Position numbers and translations under genes: made by a program. This document shows, in pieces, positions 46,682 through 55,655 of a DNA stretch of 64,000 bases; position 1 is the stretch's first letter; every line of letters starts with the position of its first letter. This DNA is from Sphingomicrobium aestuariivivum. GTDB taxonomy: Bacteria > Pseudomonadota > Alphaproteobacteria > Sphingomonadales > Sphingomonadaceae. The notes below the pieces were generated by a model. It saw only the letters and a program-made list of their open reading frames with translations, was not told the origin of the DNA and searched no databases. Where the stretch lies: positions 1 to 64,000 of the forward strand of contig NZ_CP102629.1 in NCBI RefSeq assembly GCF_024721585.1, in the 5' to 3' direction.

Positions 46682-48619
46682 GTGAGCAAGGCCGACCGTC
46701 CCGATAGTCCCGACAGCAAGACGCGCTTCGACGAGAAGGCGGCGGTGAAGACCGTCAAGGGCGCGGGCCAGCCCGACATCGAGGCGGGGGTGGCCGCGAT
46801 CCGCAACGTGGTGAAGACGCTGCCGGTCCGCCCCGGCGTCTATCGCATGCTCGATGCGCGCGGCGACGTGCTCTATGTGGGCAAGGCGCGGGCATTGAAG
46901 AACCGCGTTACCAATTACACGCAGGTTGCGCGGCTCACCAAGCGCCTCCAGCGCATGGTGGCGCAGACGCGCTCGATGACCATCGTCACGACGCGGACCG
47001 AGGCCGAGGCGCTGCTGCTCGAGGCGCAGCTGATCAAGCGTTTCCGCCCGCCCTACAATGTGCTGCTGCGCGACGACAAAAGCTTCCCCTTCATCCTCTT
47101 GCGCGAGGATCACGACTTCCCGCAGGTGCGGCTGCATCGCGGGGCGCGGCGGACCAAGGGGCAATATTACGGGCCCTTCGCCAGCGCCGGCTCGGTGCGC
47201 AATACGCTCAATGCCTTGCAGAAGCTGTTCCTCCTGAGGAGCTGTTCGGACGGTTTCATGCGCGGGCGCGACCGGCCCTGCCTCCTCTACCAGATCAAGC
47301 GCTGTTCGGCGCCTTGCGTGGGGCGCATCACCGAGGAGGATTATGCCGAGCTGGTCGAGGATGCGAAGCTGTTCCTTGGCGGCAAGTCGACGGGCGTGCA
47401 GAAGAAGCTCGGGGCAGCGATGGCCGAAGCGGCCGAGAAACAGGATTATGAACTCGCCGCCATCTATCGCGACCGCCTTCGCGCGCTCACCTATATCCAG
47501 GGTTCGCAGACCGTTCATGCCGAGGGACTGGGCGATGCCGACGTGTTCGCGCTGGCGAGCAAGGCGTCGAGCATCTGCGTGCAGGCCTTCTTCATCCGCG
47601 GCGGGCAGAATTGGGGGCACCGCAGTTTCTTCCCGACCCATGTCGAGGGCTTGAGCGAGGAAGAGGTGTTGAGCGATTTCCTGATGCAATTCTACGAGGA
47701 AGTGCCGCCGCCCAAGACCATCCTGATCGACCGCGATCTCGAGGAGGCCGCGCTGATGAGCGAGGCGCTGGGCGAGCGGGCAGAGCGCAAGGTGACGCTG
47801 TCCAAACCGCAGCGGGGGCCGAGGCGCAAGCTGATGGAACAGGCGCAGCGCAATGCCGCCGAGGCGCTCGACCGGCGCATGGCCGAGACGACGACGCAGG
47901 CAAAGCTGCTGCGCGAGCTGGCCGAGACCTTCGAGCTGCCCGAGCCGCCCGAGCGCATCGAGGTGTATGACAACAGCCATATCATGGGGACCAATGCGGT
48001 CGGCGCGATGATCGTCGCGGGCCCCGAAGGCTTCAGGAAGAACAATTATCGCAAGTTCAACATCAAGTCCGACATCACCCCCGGGGACGATTTCGGCATG
48101 ATGAAGGAAGTGCTGACCCGCCGCTTCGCCCGCCTGGCGAAGGAAGATCCCGACCGCGAGAAGGGCGACTGGCCAGACCTCCTCCTGATCGACGGCGGCA
48201 AGGGGCAATTGTCGGCGGTGATGGAGATCATGGAGGAAGCCGGCGTCGAAGACGTGCCCGTGGTCGGTGTCGCCAAGGGCCCCGACCGTAATGCGGGGCG
48301 CGAGGTTTTCCATTTGCCGGGCGGGCGCGAGATCACCTTCGCACCCAACGCGCCCTTGCTCTTCTACCTCCAGCGGCTGCGCGACGAGGCGCACCGTTTC
48401 GCCATCGGCTCGCACCGCCAGAAGCGCGCCAAGAGTTTTACCGGCTCGACGCTCGACGAGGTGCCGGGGATCGGCCCGACGCGAAAGCGCCAGCTCCTCA
48501 TGCATTTCGGCACTGCCAAGGCAGTCAAGTCGGCGGCGCTCGAGGACCTCGAACGCGCGCCCGGTATTTCCTCGGGCATGGCGCGCCAGATCTACGACTA
48601 TTTCCATCCGCGTGGCTGA
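46682..48619 (+). CDS. uvrC: Excinuclease ABC subunit C
   Basis: This 645-residue nucleotide excision repair nuclease has an N-terminal GIY-YIG domain (VYRMLDARGDVLYVGKARAL), a cysteine-containing linker (CSAPCVGRI), a UvrB-binding region near 230-270, an RNase H-like C-terminal nuclease domain (EVYDNSHIMGTNAVGAM, LLIDGGKGQLSA) and a terminal helix-hairpin-helix pair (VPGIGPTRKRQLL). Both incision active sites are present. It starts with GTG at 46682 with no clear Shine-Dalgarno. recO follows after 9 bases. Confidence 0.96.
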   Translation: MSKADRPDSPDSKTRFDEKAAVKTVKGAGQPDIEAGVAAIRNVVKTLPVRPGVYRMLDARGDVLYVGKARALKNRVTNYTQVARLTKRLQRMVAQTRSMTIVTTRTEAEALLLEAQLIKRFRPPYNVLLRDDKSFPFILLREDHDFPQVRLHRGARRTKGQYYGPFASAGSVRNTLNALQKLFLLRSCSDGFMRGRDRPCLLYQIKRCSAPCVGRITEEDYAELVEDAKLFLGGKSTGVQKKLGAAMAEAAEKQDYELAAIYRDRLRALTYIQGSQTVHAEGLGDADVFALASKASSICVQAFFIRGGQNWGHRSFFPTHVEGLSEEEVLSDFLMQFYEEVPPPKTILIDRDLEEAALMSEALGERAERKVTLSKPQRGPRRKLMEQAQRNAAEALDRRMAETTTQAKLLRELAETFELPEPPERIEVYDNSHIMGTNAVGAMIVAGPEGFRKNNYRKFNIKSDITPGDDFGMMKEVLTRRFARLAKEDPDREKGDWPDLLLIDGGKGQLSAVMEIMEEAGVEDVPVVGVAKGPDRNAGREVFHLPGGREITFAPNAPLLFYLQRLRDEAHRFAIGSHRQKRAKSFTGSTLDEVPGIGPTRKRQLLMHFGTAKAVKSAALEDLERAPGISSGMARQIYDYFHPRG

Positions 48620-48628
48620 GCGGGGCGC

Positions 48629-49366
48629 ATGAGGAAGCGGCTCGACGCCATCCTGCTCTCGGTGCGCAGCCATGGCGAGCGCGGCGCGATCGTGCGAATG
48701 CTGTCGGCGGAGGAAGGGCTGCTCGCCGCTTATGTGCGCGGCGCGCATGGCCGGCGCATGGGGCCGCTTCTGCTGGCAGGGAACGAGGTCGCCGCCGAGT
48801 TGAGCGCGCGGAGCGAGAGTGAACTGCCGCAGGCCAGCCTCGAACTCACCCGGTCACGCGGCGGGCTGCTCGGCGAGCCGCTGCCCGCCGCCGCCATCGA
48901 ATGGCTGAGTGCGCTGACCGCCACGGCCTTGCCCGAGCGCCAGCCCTATCCCGCCCTCCATGCGGCACTGGGCGGGGTGCTCGGCGCGATCGAGAGCGCG
49001 GGCAGCGCGCGCGACTGGGCGAGCGCGCTGGTGCGCTACGAACTGCTGCTGCTTGCCGAGCTTGGCTACGGGCTCGACCTGTCGGCCTGCGCGGTGACCG
49101 GCGAAAACGACCATCTCGTCGCGGTGAGCCCGCGCTCGGGCCGTGCCGTGAGCGCGGCGGCAGCCGAGCCCTATGCGGGCAAGCTGCTGCCGCTCCCCGC
49201 CTTCCTCGTCGAGGGCGGGCGCGGGGAGTGGGAGGCGGTATTCGACGGGCTGGCGCTATCTGGCCATTTCCTCGAGCGCGATCTCCTTACGGACCGCGCC
49301 TTCGAGGTGCTGGAGGCAAGGGGGCGGCTCGTTTCGCGCTTGCGCCGGGCGGCCGGCCTCGCCTAG
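48629..49366 (+). CDS. recO: DNA repair protein RecO
   Basis: This 245-residue protein starts with the RecO OB-fold (DAILLSVRSHGERGAIVRML, EEGLLAAYVRGAHG), then a helical domain with RYELLLLAELGYGLDL, the most recognisable RecO block. The zinc-finger cysteines of some RecO proteins are reduced to one (DLSACAVTG). It loads RecA with RecF and RecR at gaps. It lies between uvrC and apaG. Confidence 0.9.
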   Translation: MRKRLDAILLSVRSHGERGAIVRMLSAEEGLLAAYVRGAHGRRMGPLLLAGNEVAAELSARSESELPQASLELTRSRGGLLGEPLPAAAIEWLSALTATALPERQPYPALHAALGGVLGAIESAGSARDWASALVRYELLLLAELGYGLDLSACAVTGENDHLVAVSPRSGRAVSAAAAEPYAGKLLPLPAFLVEGGRGEWEAVFDGLALSGHFLERDLLTDRAFEVLEARGRLVSRLRRAAGLA

Positions 49367-49375
49367 CCTCACCCC

Positions 49376-49795
49376 ATGACCGATCTGCCGACCAGCGGGA
49401 TGCTCGAAGCCCTCTTTCCCTACGCGGCGACGACGGGGGCGATCACCGTGCGCGTGTCGGTCAACTATATGCCCGAACAGTCATCGCCATCGGACAAGCG
49501 CTGGTTCTGGGCCTATCATGTCCGGATCGAGAACCATGGCGACAAGCCGGTGCAGCTGATCAGCCGCCACTGGATCATCGAGGATGGCGATCGCATCACC
49601 GCCGAGGTGAAGGGCGACGGGGTGGTCGGCGAGATGCCGGTCATCGCGCCGGGCCAAAGCCATGACTATGTCTCGGGCTGCCCGCTCGATACCGCGACCG
49701 GCTCGATGCAGGGCAGCTACCAGATGATCGACGCCGACGGGCAGGGCTTCGAGGTGGCGATACCGCTCTTCGAACTCGAAGCCCCGCGCGCCTGA
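49376..49795 (+). CDS. apaG: ApaG protein (beta-sandwich, Co2+/Mg2+ efflux-associated)
   Basis: This 139-residue single-domain protein has ITVRVSVNYMPEQSSPSDKRW, AYHVRIENHGDKPVQLISRHW and SGCPLDTATGSMQGSYQM, the typical ApaG sequence with a fibronectin-III-like fold. The role in the cell is still unclear; a link to metal resistance is reported in enterics. It is last of the uvrC-recO-apaG row and convergent with ugd. Confidence 0.92.
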   Translation: MTDLPTSGMLEALFPYAATTGAITVRVSVNYMPEQSSPSDKRWFWAYHVRIENHGDKPVQLISRHWIIEDGDRITAEVKGDGVVGEMPVIAPGQSHDYVSGCPLDTATGSMQGSYQMIDADGQGFEVAIPLFELEAPRA

Positions 49796-49808
49796 CGCGG
49801 CTGGCCGC

Positions 49809-51113
49809 CTAGCGACCGATGGGCGTGTAGGAGAAGCCGGCGCGTTCGGCTTCGGCGCGGCCGTAGATGTTGCGCAGGTCGACGAGCACGTTGCCGTTCA
49901 TCGCTTCCAGCGCGGCATCGAGGTCGAGCGCTCGGAATTCATCCCACTCGGTGACGATCACGAGCGCGTCGGCACCCTTGATGGCGTCATTTTCATCGGC
50001 GGCCCAGTGCAGGCCCTCGGGCATGTGCGGACGCGCCATGTCCATGCCGACCGGATCGAAGACGCGCACGTCGGCGCCCTTTTCCTTGAGCATGTTGACG
50101 AGCGGGATCGACGGCGCATCGCGCATGTCGTCGGTGTTGGGCTTGAAGGTGAGGCCGAGGACCGCGACGGTCTTGCCGTCGACCGAGCCACCGAGCGCCT
50201 TCTCGACGCGACCGGCCATGCCGTTCTTGCGGTCGTCGTTGACCTTCACGACGGCATTGACGATCTGGTTGTCGACACCCGCATCCTCGGCGATCTTGAG
50301 GAGGGCGAGCGTGTCCTTGGGGAAGCAGCTGCCGCCATAGCCGGGGCCGGCGTGAAGGAACTTCGGGCCGATGCGATTGTCGAGGCCGATGCCGCGGGCG
50401 ACGTCCTGGACGTCGGCGCCGACGGCCTCGCACAGGTCGGCCATCTCGTTGATGAAGCTGATCTTGGTCGCAAGGAAGGCGTTGGCGGCATATTTGGTCA
50501 GCTCGGCCGTGCGGCGCGAGGTGAAGAGCATCGGGGCCTTGTTGAGGAACAGCGGGCGGTAGATCTCGCGCAGCACGTCACGGGCGCTGTCGTCATTGGC
50601 GCCGATGAGGATGCGGTCGGGATGCTTGAAGTCGGCAATCGCCGCGCCTTCGCGCAGGAATTCGGGGTTGGAGGCCACGGTGCAGCCCTCGGGCGCGCCA
50701 TTGTCCTTGAGGATCTTCTCGATCTCGTCACCGGTGCCGACGGGCACGGTCGACTTGGTGACCACGACCACCGGATGGTCGAGCGTCTCGGCCAGTTCCT
50801 TCACCGCGGCATAGACATAGGTGAGGTCGGCATGGCCATCGCCGCGACGCGAGGGCGTGCCCACCGCGATGAAGACGGCGTCGGCGTCGGGAAGCGCGGG
50901 GGCCAGTTCGGTGGTGAAGTGGAGGCGACCCTTCTTCACGTTCGATTCGACGAGGCTGTCGAGACCCGGTTCCCAGATCGGCATCTCGTTGCGCTCGAGC
51001 ATCTCGATCTTCTTGGGGTCCTTGTCGACACAGGTCACCTGGTGACCGAAATCGGCAAAACATGCTCCCGAGACGAGACCGACATAGCCGGTTCCGATGA
51101 CGACGATCTTCAC
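49809..51113 (-). CDS. ugd: UDP-glucose 6-dehydrogenase
   Basis: This 434-residue enzyme oxidises UDP-glucose twice to UDP-glucuronate. NAD+ binding is at VIGTGYVGLVSGACFADFG; the catalytic cysteine is in GYGGSCFPKDTLAL near residue 260. The C-terminal domain has VLGLTFKPNTDDMRDAPS. I chose the GTG at 51113 because the Rossmann strand begins there and AAGGAG lies 7 bases before it. It supplies exopolysaccharide precursors together with the epimerase at 55656. Confidence 0.95.
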   Translation of the reverse strand: MKIVVIGTGYVGLVSGACFADFGHQVTCVDKDPKKIEMLERNEMPIWEPGLDSLVESNVKKGRLHFTTELAPALPDADAVFIAVGTPSRRGDGHADLTYVYAAVKELAETLDHPVVVVTKSTVPVGTGDEIEKILKDNGAPEGCTVASNPEFLREGAAIADFKHPDRILIGANDDSARDVLREIYRPLFLNKAPMLFTSRRTAELTKYAANAFLATKISFINEMADLCEAVGADVQDVARGIGLDNRIGPKFLHAGPGYGGSCFPKDTLALLKIAEDAGVDNQIVNAVVKVNDDRKNGMAGRVEKALGGSVDGKTVAVLGLTFKPNTDDMRDAPSIPLVNMLKEKGADVRVFDPVGMDMARPHMPEGLHWAADENDAIKGADALVIVTEWDEFRALDLDAALEAMNGNVLVDLRNIYGRAEAERAGFSYTPIGR

Positions 51114-51253
51114 AGTGGTACTCCTTGAGGGTGGGGGGGGCTTCAACCCGTCGGCGCCCGCATAGGCGTTGGGCCGCCCGGGGGCAAGACACCCTCAGGG
51201 TTTCCATATGGTTAAGCGTTGCGTCGGCGAAAGGGTCGCTCCATGTTCGGCGC

Positions 51254-51991
51254 ATGGCGAAACTGTCCCGTCTGCTGCGTAACGACAAAGTGCGTCCCGC
51301 CCCGCTCAAGGAGGGGCGGCGCATCTATGCGATCGGCGATGTGCATGGCTGCGCCAAGCCGCTCGACAAGCTGCTTGGACGGATTGCCGATGACTTGCGC
51401 GGCCACAAGGGCAAGTCCACGCTCGTCTTCCTCGGCGACTATATCGACCGCGGTCCCGACAGTGCGGGGGTCATCGAGCGGCTGGTGGGGGGCGATTTGC
51501 CCGGCACCAACGCGCATTTCCTCCTCGGCAACCATGAAGCGGCGATGCTCGAGGCTGCGGAAGGCAAGGCACTGGGCTGGCTCGCTTATGGCGGCATCCA
51601 GACGATGGAGAGCTACGGGGTCACCAAGCGCGACCTGTTCAACGTGCCCTCTATCAAGAAGCTGATCGCCGAACATGTGCCCGATGCGCATCTCGACTTT
51701 TTCCGCTCGCTAAAGACGCACAAGCAGATCGGCGATTATCTGTTCGTCCATGCCGGCATCCGTCCCGGCGTGCCCATCGAGAAGCAGAAGAAGCGCGACC
51801 TCGTCTGGATCCGCGAGGAATTCCTGTCATCGAAGGCCGATCATGGCGTGCGCGTCGTCCACGGCCATACGGTCACCGAGAAGCCGCAGAAGAAGAAGAA
51901 CCGCATCGCCATCGACACGGGCTGCTATGCCAGCGGGCGCCTCACCGCGGTGCGGCTCGAGGGGCATGAGGTGGACTTCCTCTCGACCTAG
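51254..51991 (+). CDS. Metallophosphatase of the serine/threonine (PPP) type
   Basis: This 245-residue protein has the PPP signature motifs GDVHGC, LGDYIDRGPDS, LLGNHE and a late HGHT, giving the two-metal site. Bacterial members of this size dephosphorylate proteins or diadenosine tetraphosphate. The ATG at 51254 is chosen because the conserved region starts about 25 residues later. The stop overlaps the convergent surE end by 4 bases. Confidence 0.88.
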   Translation: MAKLSRLLRNDKVRPAPLKEGRRIYAIGDVHGCAKPLDKLLGRIADDLRGHKGKSTLVFLGDYIDRGPDSAGVIERLVGGDLPGTNAHFLLGNHEAAMLEAAEGKALGWLAYGGIQTMESYGVTKRDLFNVPSIKKLIAEHVPDAHLDFFRSLKTHKQIGDYLFVHAGIRPGVPIEKQKKRDLVWIREEFLSSKADHGVRVVHGHTVTEKPQKKKNRIAIDTGCYASGRLTAVRLEGHEVDFLST

Positions 51992-52752
51992 TCGAACCGG
52001 TCCGCCAGCACCGCGAGCCGGTCGCGGTCGGTGAGGTCGAGGTGGAGCGGAGTGACCGCGACATAACCGTCGGCGACGACCTCGAGGTCGGTGCGGTGGC
52101 CCGGCGTCTCGATCGTCTCGCCCGTGCCGAACCAATAATAGCGAAAGCCGCGCGGGTCGGTGCGCTCGACGATCTTGAGCCGCGAATAGTCGCGAAAGCC
52201 CTGGCTGCAGACCTTGACGCCGCGCACGTCGGCGGCGGGGACCGGCGGGAAATTGACGTTGACGAGGGTGCGCGGCGGGATCGGCGCGCTGGCGAGTTGG
52301 CGCAGCACCGCTTCGCCATGCTGTTCGGTCGCTTCCCAGCGCACCCCGTCGCTGGTGCCGGGCGCCATCGAGCACTGGCTGAGCGCGATCGCGGGCACGC
52401 CCGCCAGCGCGCCTTCCATCGCCGCCGAGACAGTGCCCGAATAGGTCACGTCCTCCCCGAGATTGGCGCCGCGGTTGACGCCCGACAGGATGAGGTCGGG
52501 GCGGCAGTCCTTCATGAGCTGGCCGAGCGCCAGCATGACCGCATCGGTCGGCGTGCCGGTGACCGAATAGCGCTTCTCGCCATGCTTGCGGATCCTGAGC
52601 GGCTGGTGGAGCGTCAGGCTGTGCCCGGCACCCGATTGCTCTTCGGCGGGGGCGACGATCCACAGTTCGCTGGCCAGCGGGGCGGCGATTCGTTCGAGGA
52701 TATCGAGTCCCGGGGCGTGGATACCGTCGTCATTGGTGAGAAGGATGCGCAT
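51988..52752 (-). CDS. surE: 5'/3'-nucleotidase SurE
   Basis: This 254-residue protein starts MRILLTNDDGIHAPGL with the metal-binding DD pair, then SGAGHSLTL, LILSGVNRGANLGEDVTYSG and the VNVNFPP block, all typical of SurE. It dephosphorylates nucleoside monophosphates and survives in stationary phase contexts. In many bacteria it is paired with pcm, which is not seen here. Confidence 0.94.
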   Translation of the reverse strand: MRILLTNDDGIHAPGLDILERIAAPLASELWIVAPAEEQSGAGHSLTLHQPLRIRKHGEKRYSVTGTPTDAVMLALGQLMKDCRPDLILSGVNRGANLGEDVTYSGTVSAAMEGALAGVPAIALSQCSMAPGTSDGVRWEATEQHGEAVLRQLASAPIPPRTLVNVNFPPVPAADVRGVKVCSQGFRDYSRLKIVERTDPRGFRYYWFGTGETIETPGHRTDLEVVADGYVAVTPLHLDLTDRDRLAVLADRFD

Positions 52753-52929
52753 GCCCCCTTGTCCGGCCTCGCGGTCTGGCTGGCAAGCGGCAAGTCTCGG
52801 AATAGTGGCGTCTTTTCGATGTGACCCTCGTGCAACAGGGTGGCAACAAGAGTCGCGTATCGAACTGCCGCGCGATGTCAGCGCTTGTTAATTAAGGCCT
52901 GTTTATGTACACGGCCCTCGGGGCTGAGG

Positions 52930-52953
52930 CATTCCCCCTAACTATTGGGAATG
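52930..52953. other. 7-bp perfect inverted repeat upstream of the dksA-like gene
   Basis: CATTCCC at 52930-52936 and GGGAATG at 52947-52953 flank 10 bases. The repeat lies in the 284-bp gap between divergent surE and dksA-like genes. It could be an operator or a weak RNA hairpin; no T run follows. Nothing else in this gap looks like a gene. Confidence 0.45.
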
Positions 52954-53036
52954 TCGACAGAAATTTGCCCTCGCCGGCCGTGATAGTTGGCCTGTCGCGG
53001 CAGCGATGGCTTGTGTGACTATCGGGGAGGGATATT

Positions 53037-53504
53037 TTGGCTACAGCGCTTCACGACCTTAACGGCGAACCCAAGTTCGACACGATCGTTCTCGAGGAGG
53101 ACTATCGGCCCAGCAACGACGAAGAGTTCATGTGCGCCAAGCACAAGGCCTACTTCCTCGGCAAGCTGAAGGCCTGGAAGGAATCGATCGTCGAGGAAAG
53201 CCGCGCGACCATGGCGCAGCTCCAGATCGACAGCCTGCGCGAACCCGACCTTGCCGACCGCGCCTCGAGCGAAACCGACTGGAGCCTCGAGCTTCGCACG
53301 CGCGACCGCCAGCGCAAGCTCATCGCCAAGATCGATGCCGCCATCCGTCGCCTTCATGCTGACGATTATGGCTATTGCGAAGTGACCGGCGAGCCCATCT
53401 CGCTGCCGCGCCTCGAAGCCCGTCCGATTGCGACGATGACCTTGGAAGCGCAGGAAAAGCACGAGCGCACCGAGCGCGTGAGCCGCGACGAGCGTACCGA
53501 CTGA
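53037..53504 (+). CDS. DksA/TraR family protein with a degenerate zinc finger
   Basis: This 155-residue protein has the coiled-coil part (KHKAYFLGKLKAWKESIVEE ... DRQRKLIAKIDAAIRRL) and the C-terminal DksA motif YGYCEVTGEPI, LPRLEARPIATMT. Only one of the four zinc-ligand cysteines remains: CEVT and MTLEA replace CxxC and CxxC. Cysteine-poor DksA forms occur in Pseudomonas (DksA2) and Rhodobacter and work without zinc. It should bind RNA polymerase and act with ppGpp. It starts with TTG at 53037 behind GGGAGGG, a good ribosome site. Confidence 0.88.
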   Translation: MATALHDLNGEPKFDTIVLEEDYRPSNDEEFMCAKHKAYFLGKLKAWKESIVEESRATMAQLQIDSLREPDLADRASSETDWSLELRTRDRQRKLIAKIDAAIRRLHADDYGYCEVTGEPISLPRLEARPIATMTLEAQEKHERTERVSRDERTD

Positions 53505-53528
53505 CGCTTCATCACCTATGCCAAAGAG

Positions 53529-53566
53529 AAAGGGCCGAGCTCCCCAGGGAGCGCCGGCCCTTTCTT
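53529..53566. terminator. Bidirectional terminator after the dksA-like gene
   Basis: AAAGGGCCG and CGGCCCTTT form the outer 9-bp stem with an inner CTCCC/GGGAG stem; TTTCTT follows on the plus strand. It also serves the convergent DUF465 gene at 53580. Confidence 0.8.
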
Positions 53567-53579
53567 CGTGGCGAGGGGC

Positions 53580-53735
53580 CTAGTGGCCCTGGATCTCGTC
53601 CTTCAGTCGAAGTTTCTCTCTCTTGAGACGTTGGATAAGGGCCGTGTCGGGCTGCGGTCGATGCTCCTCCGTTTCGATCTGGGCGGCGAGCTTGTGATGT
53701 TTGTTGGTGAGCGCCTCGACATGGGCCTGTTCCAT
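53580..53735 (-). CDS. DUF465 (YdcH-like) small protein 1
   Basis: This 51-residue protein is a single coiled-coil hairpin: EALTNKHHKLAAQIETEEH and ALIQRLKREKLRLKDEI, the last block being the DUF465 signature. I chose the ATG at 53735 because GGAAAGGA lies at good spacing and the family begins there. A second DUF465 gene lies at 53900 on the other strand. The function is unknown. Confidence 0.85.
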   Translation of the reverse strand: MEQAHVEALTNKHHKLAAQIETEEHRPQPDTALIQRLKREKLRLKDEIQGH

Positions 53736-53899
53736 CGAACGTCCTTTCCTTGAGTCGTTGAGGAAAGAACATGAAACCATATTGTCGCGGCTTTGTCGCC
53801 TCCCTGTCCGATCCGTTCGTCGTCGGGTCCGTAACGGACTGGCGATAATGACGGGCGGGAGGTGACAGCCACCCTGTGGCAGGGTTAGGGTCGCGGGTG

Positions 53900-54097
53900 A
53901 TGAACGATGACGATCCCGCCCAATTGCTCGCCGCGCTTCGCCACGAGCATCGACGCCTCGACGAGGAGATCGAACGGCTTGAGTCGGAAGGCGAGGCCGA
54001 CAGCCTCGAACTGGCGCGGCTCAAGAAATCCAAGCTGCGGCTGAAGGACGAGATCGCGCTCGTGAGCGACGAGAATACCCCCGACATCATCGCCTGA
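53900..54097 (+). CDS. DUF465 (YdcH-like) small protein 2
   Basis: This 65-residue helical protein has ALRHEHRRLDEEIERLESE and ARLKKSKLRLKDEIAL, sharing the KLRLKDEI block with the product at 53580-53735. The two genes are divergent, 164 bp apart. It is probably a coiled-coil dimer in the cytoplasm; no function is known. Confidence 0.85.
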   Translation: MNDDDPAQLLAALRHEHRRLDEEIERLESEGEADSLELARLKKSKLRLKDEIALVSDENTPDIIA

Positions 54098-54151
54098 TGG
54101 CGCGGCTGCCTGTCTCATATCGGGGCGCGGGGGGAGCCGACGGGGGTGCGA

Positions 54152-54168
54152 ACCGTTTGAGAAACGGT
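54152..54168 (+). other. Short perfect hairpin before the rcdA-like gene
   Basis: ACCGTTT-GAG-AAACGGT is a 7-bp stem with a 3-base loop, ending 11 bases before the ATG at 54180. It sits where a ribosome site would be, and none is obvious there, so it could limit translation. It could also be a weak terminator. Confidence 0.4.
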
Positions 54169-54179
54169 GATTTGCTGGC

Positions 54180-54683
54180 ATGATGGACGGGATGAGCGAG
54201 AGCAGCGAACAGACGATCGGAGACGAGGCCAGCCTGCGGATCACGCCGCGGCTGGTCGATGCGCTCTATAACGAGGCGATGCTGCTGGCCGACGAGGCGC
54301 GCGCCTATTTCGATGCCGAGGGACGCCGCGACCGCGCCGAACTGCCTGCGGGCGAGCGCGTCGGCTTTGCCTGCGAGTCGCTCAAGGTCACCACCCGCAT
54401 CATGCATATCGTCGCCTGGCTCCTCACGCAGAAAGCGGTCGAGAGCGGCGAGATCGCGCGCGGCGCGAGCGCGGTACAGGACCGCCGGCTCGGCCATGCC
54501 AACCCGCCTGACGAGGAACTGCTTCCCGGCCTTCCCGAACCGGCGCAGCGGCTTATCAGCGACAGCGCCGACCTGTATGCGCGCGTGAAGCGGCTCGACG
54601 AGAACGAGCATGAGCCGACGCCGATGCAAAGCCCCGCGCGGGCGCTGATGGGGCGGCTCGAGCGCGACCTGCTCGGCGGCTAG
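54180..54683 (+). CDS. rcdA: DUF1465 / RcdA-like protein (CtrA degradation adaptor family)
   Basis: This 167-residue mostly helical protein belongs to DUF1465, the family of RcdA, which in Caulobacter helps ClpXP degrade CtrA at the swarmer-to-stalked transition. Visible blocks are LVDALYNEAMLLADEARAYF, LKVTTRIMHIVAWLLTQKAV and LGHANPPDEELLPGLPEPAQ. The last 20 residues are likely disordered. Several ATG codons lie close together (54180, 54183, 54192); the exact start is uncertain. Its presence with ccrM suggests the alphaproteobacterial cell-cycle circuit. Confidence 0.75.
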   Translation: MMDGMSESSEQTIGDEASLRITPRLVDALYNEAMLLADEARAYFDAEGRRDRAELPAGERVGFACESLKVTTRIMHIVAWLLTQKAVESGEIARGASAVQDRRLGHANPPDEELLPGLPEPAQRLISDSADLYARVKRLDENEHEPTPMQSPARALMGRLERDLLGG

Positions 54684-54701
54684 GCCGCGCTCTCGAACCT
54701 T

Positions 54702-55646
54702 CTAGGCGCAGAGCCTCGCCTTGGCGGCGGCATATTCCTCGGCGAGCTGCGCGACGCGTTCGCCGGCCCCCACGATTTCCTTGACCGCGCCGATGCCCTG
54801 GCCCGAACCCCAGATGTCCTTCCACGCCTTGGCGCCGCCGAAGTTCATGCTCGAGGGATCGGCCTCGGGCAGCGTGTCGGGGTCCATGCCCGCATTGCGG
54901 ATCGAGCCCTTGAGATAGTTGCCGTAGACGCCGGTGAAGAGCGAGGACCCGATGATGTCGTCGGCGCCCGACTTGACGATCTCTTCCTTATATTCGGGCA
55001 TGGCGCGGGCTTCATGGGTGGCGATGAAGGGAGAGCCGATATAGGCGCCGTCGGCCCCCATCGCCTGTGCCGCCATGACCGCGCCGCCATGCGCGATGGC
55101 GCCCGACAGGAAGAGCGGGCCGTCGAAATATTCGCGGATTTCCTGGATTAGCGCGAAGGGCGAGAGCTTGCCGGCATGACCGCCCGCGCCCGCCGCCACG
55201 GCGATAAGGCCGTCGGCACCCTTGTCGAGCGCCTTGTGGGCGAAGCGGTTGTTGATGATGTCGTGAAGCGTGATGCCGCCCCACCCATGCACCGCGGTGT
55301 TGAGCTCCTCGCGTGCGCCCAGCGAGGTGATGACGATCGGCACCTTGTACTTCTCGCAGGTCACGAGGTCCTCTTCCCAACGCGTGTTGGTCGGGTGGAC
55401 GATCTGGTTGACCGCGAAGGGCGCCGCCGGATTGTCGGGGTTTTCGCGGTTGTGCTTGTCGAGTGCCTCGGTGATCTCGGCGAGCCATTCGTCGAGCTGG
55501 CTTTGCGGGCGCGCGTTCAAGGCAGGAAAGCTGCCGACGATGCCGGCCTTGCACTGGGCGATGACCAGCGCGGGGTGCGAGATGATGAAGAGCGGCGCCC
55601 CGATGACAGGGATACGCAGGGTGTCGAACAGGGGCGGCAGGCTCAT
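54702..55646 (-). CDS. Nitronate monooxygenase (2-nitropropane dioxygenase family)
   Basis: This 314-residue FMN TIM-barrel enzyme has LRIPVIGAPLFIISHPALVI at the start, GIVGSFPALNARP, the GAGGHAGKLSP phosphate-binding region with catalytic-site histidine, and MGADGAYIGSPFIATHEA. It oxidises nitronates to carbonyl compounds. I chose the ATG at 55646 with AGGAG 6 bases before it. It follows the epimerase gene by 9 bases and may be co-transcribed. Confidence 0.9.
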   Translation of the reverse strand: MSLPPLFDTLRIPVIGAPLFIISHPALVIAQCKAGIVGSFPALNARPQSQLDEWLAEITEALDKHNRENPDNPAAPFAVNQIVHPTNTRWEEDLVTCEKYKVPIVITSLGAREELNTAVHGWGGITLHDIINNRFAHKALDKGADGLIAVAAGAGGHAGKLSPFALIQEIREYFDGPLFLSGAIAHGGAVMAAQAMGADGAYIGSPFIATHEARAMPEYKEEIVKSGADDIIGSSLFTGVYGNYLKGSIRNAGMDPDTLPEADPSSMNFGGAKAWKDIWGSGQGIGAVKEIVGAGERVAQLAEEYAAAKARLCA

Positions 55647-55655
55647 CAAGGGCTC

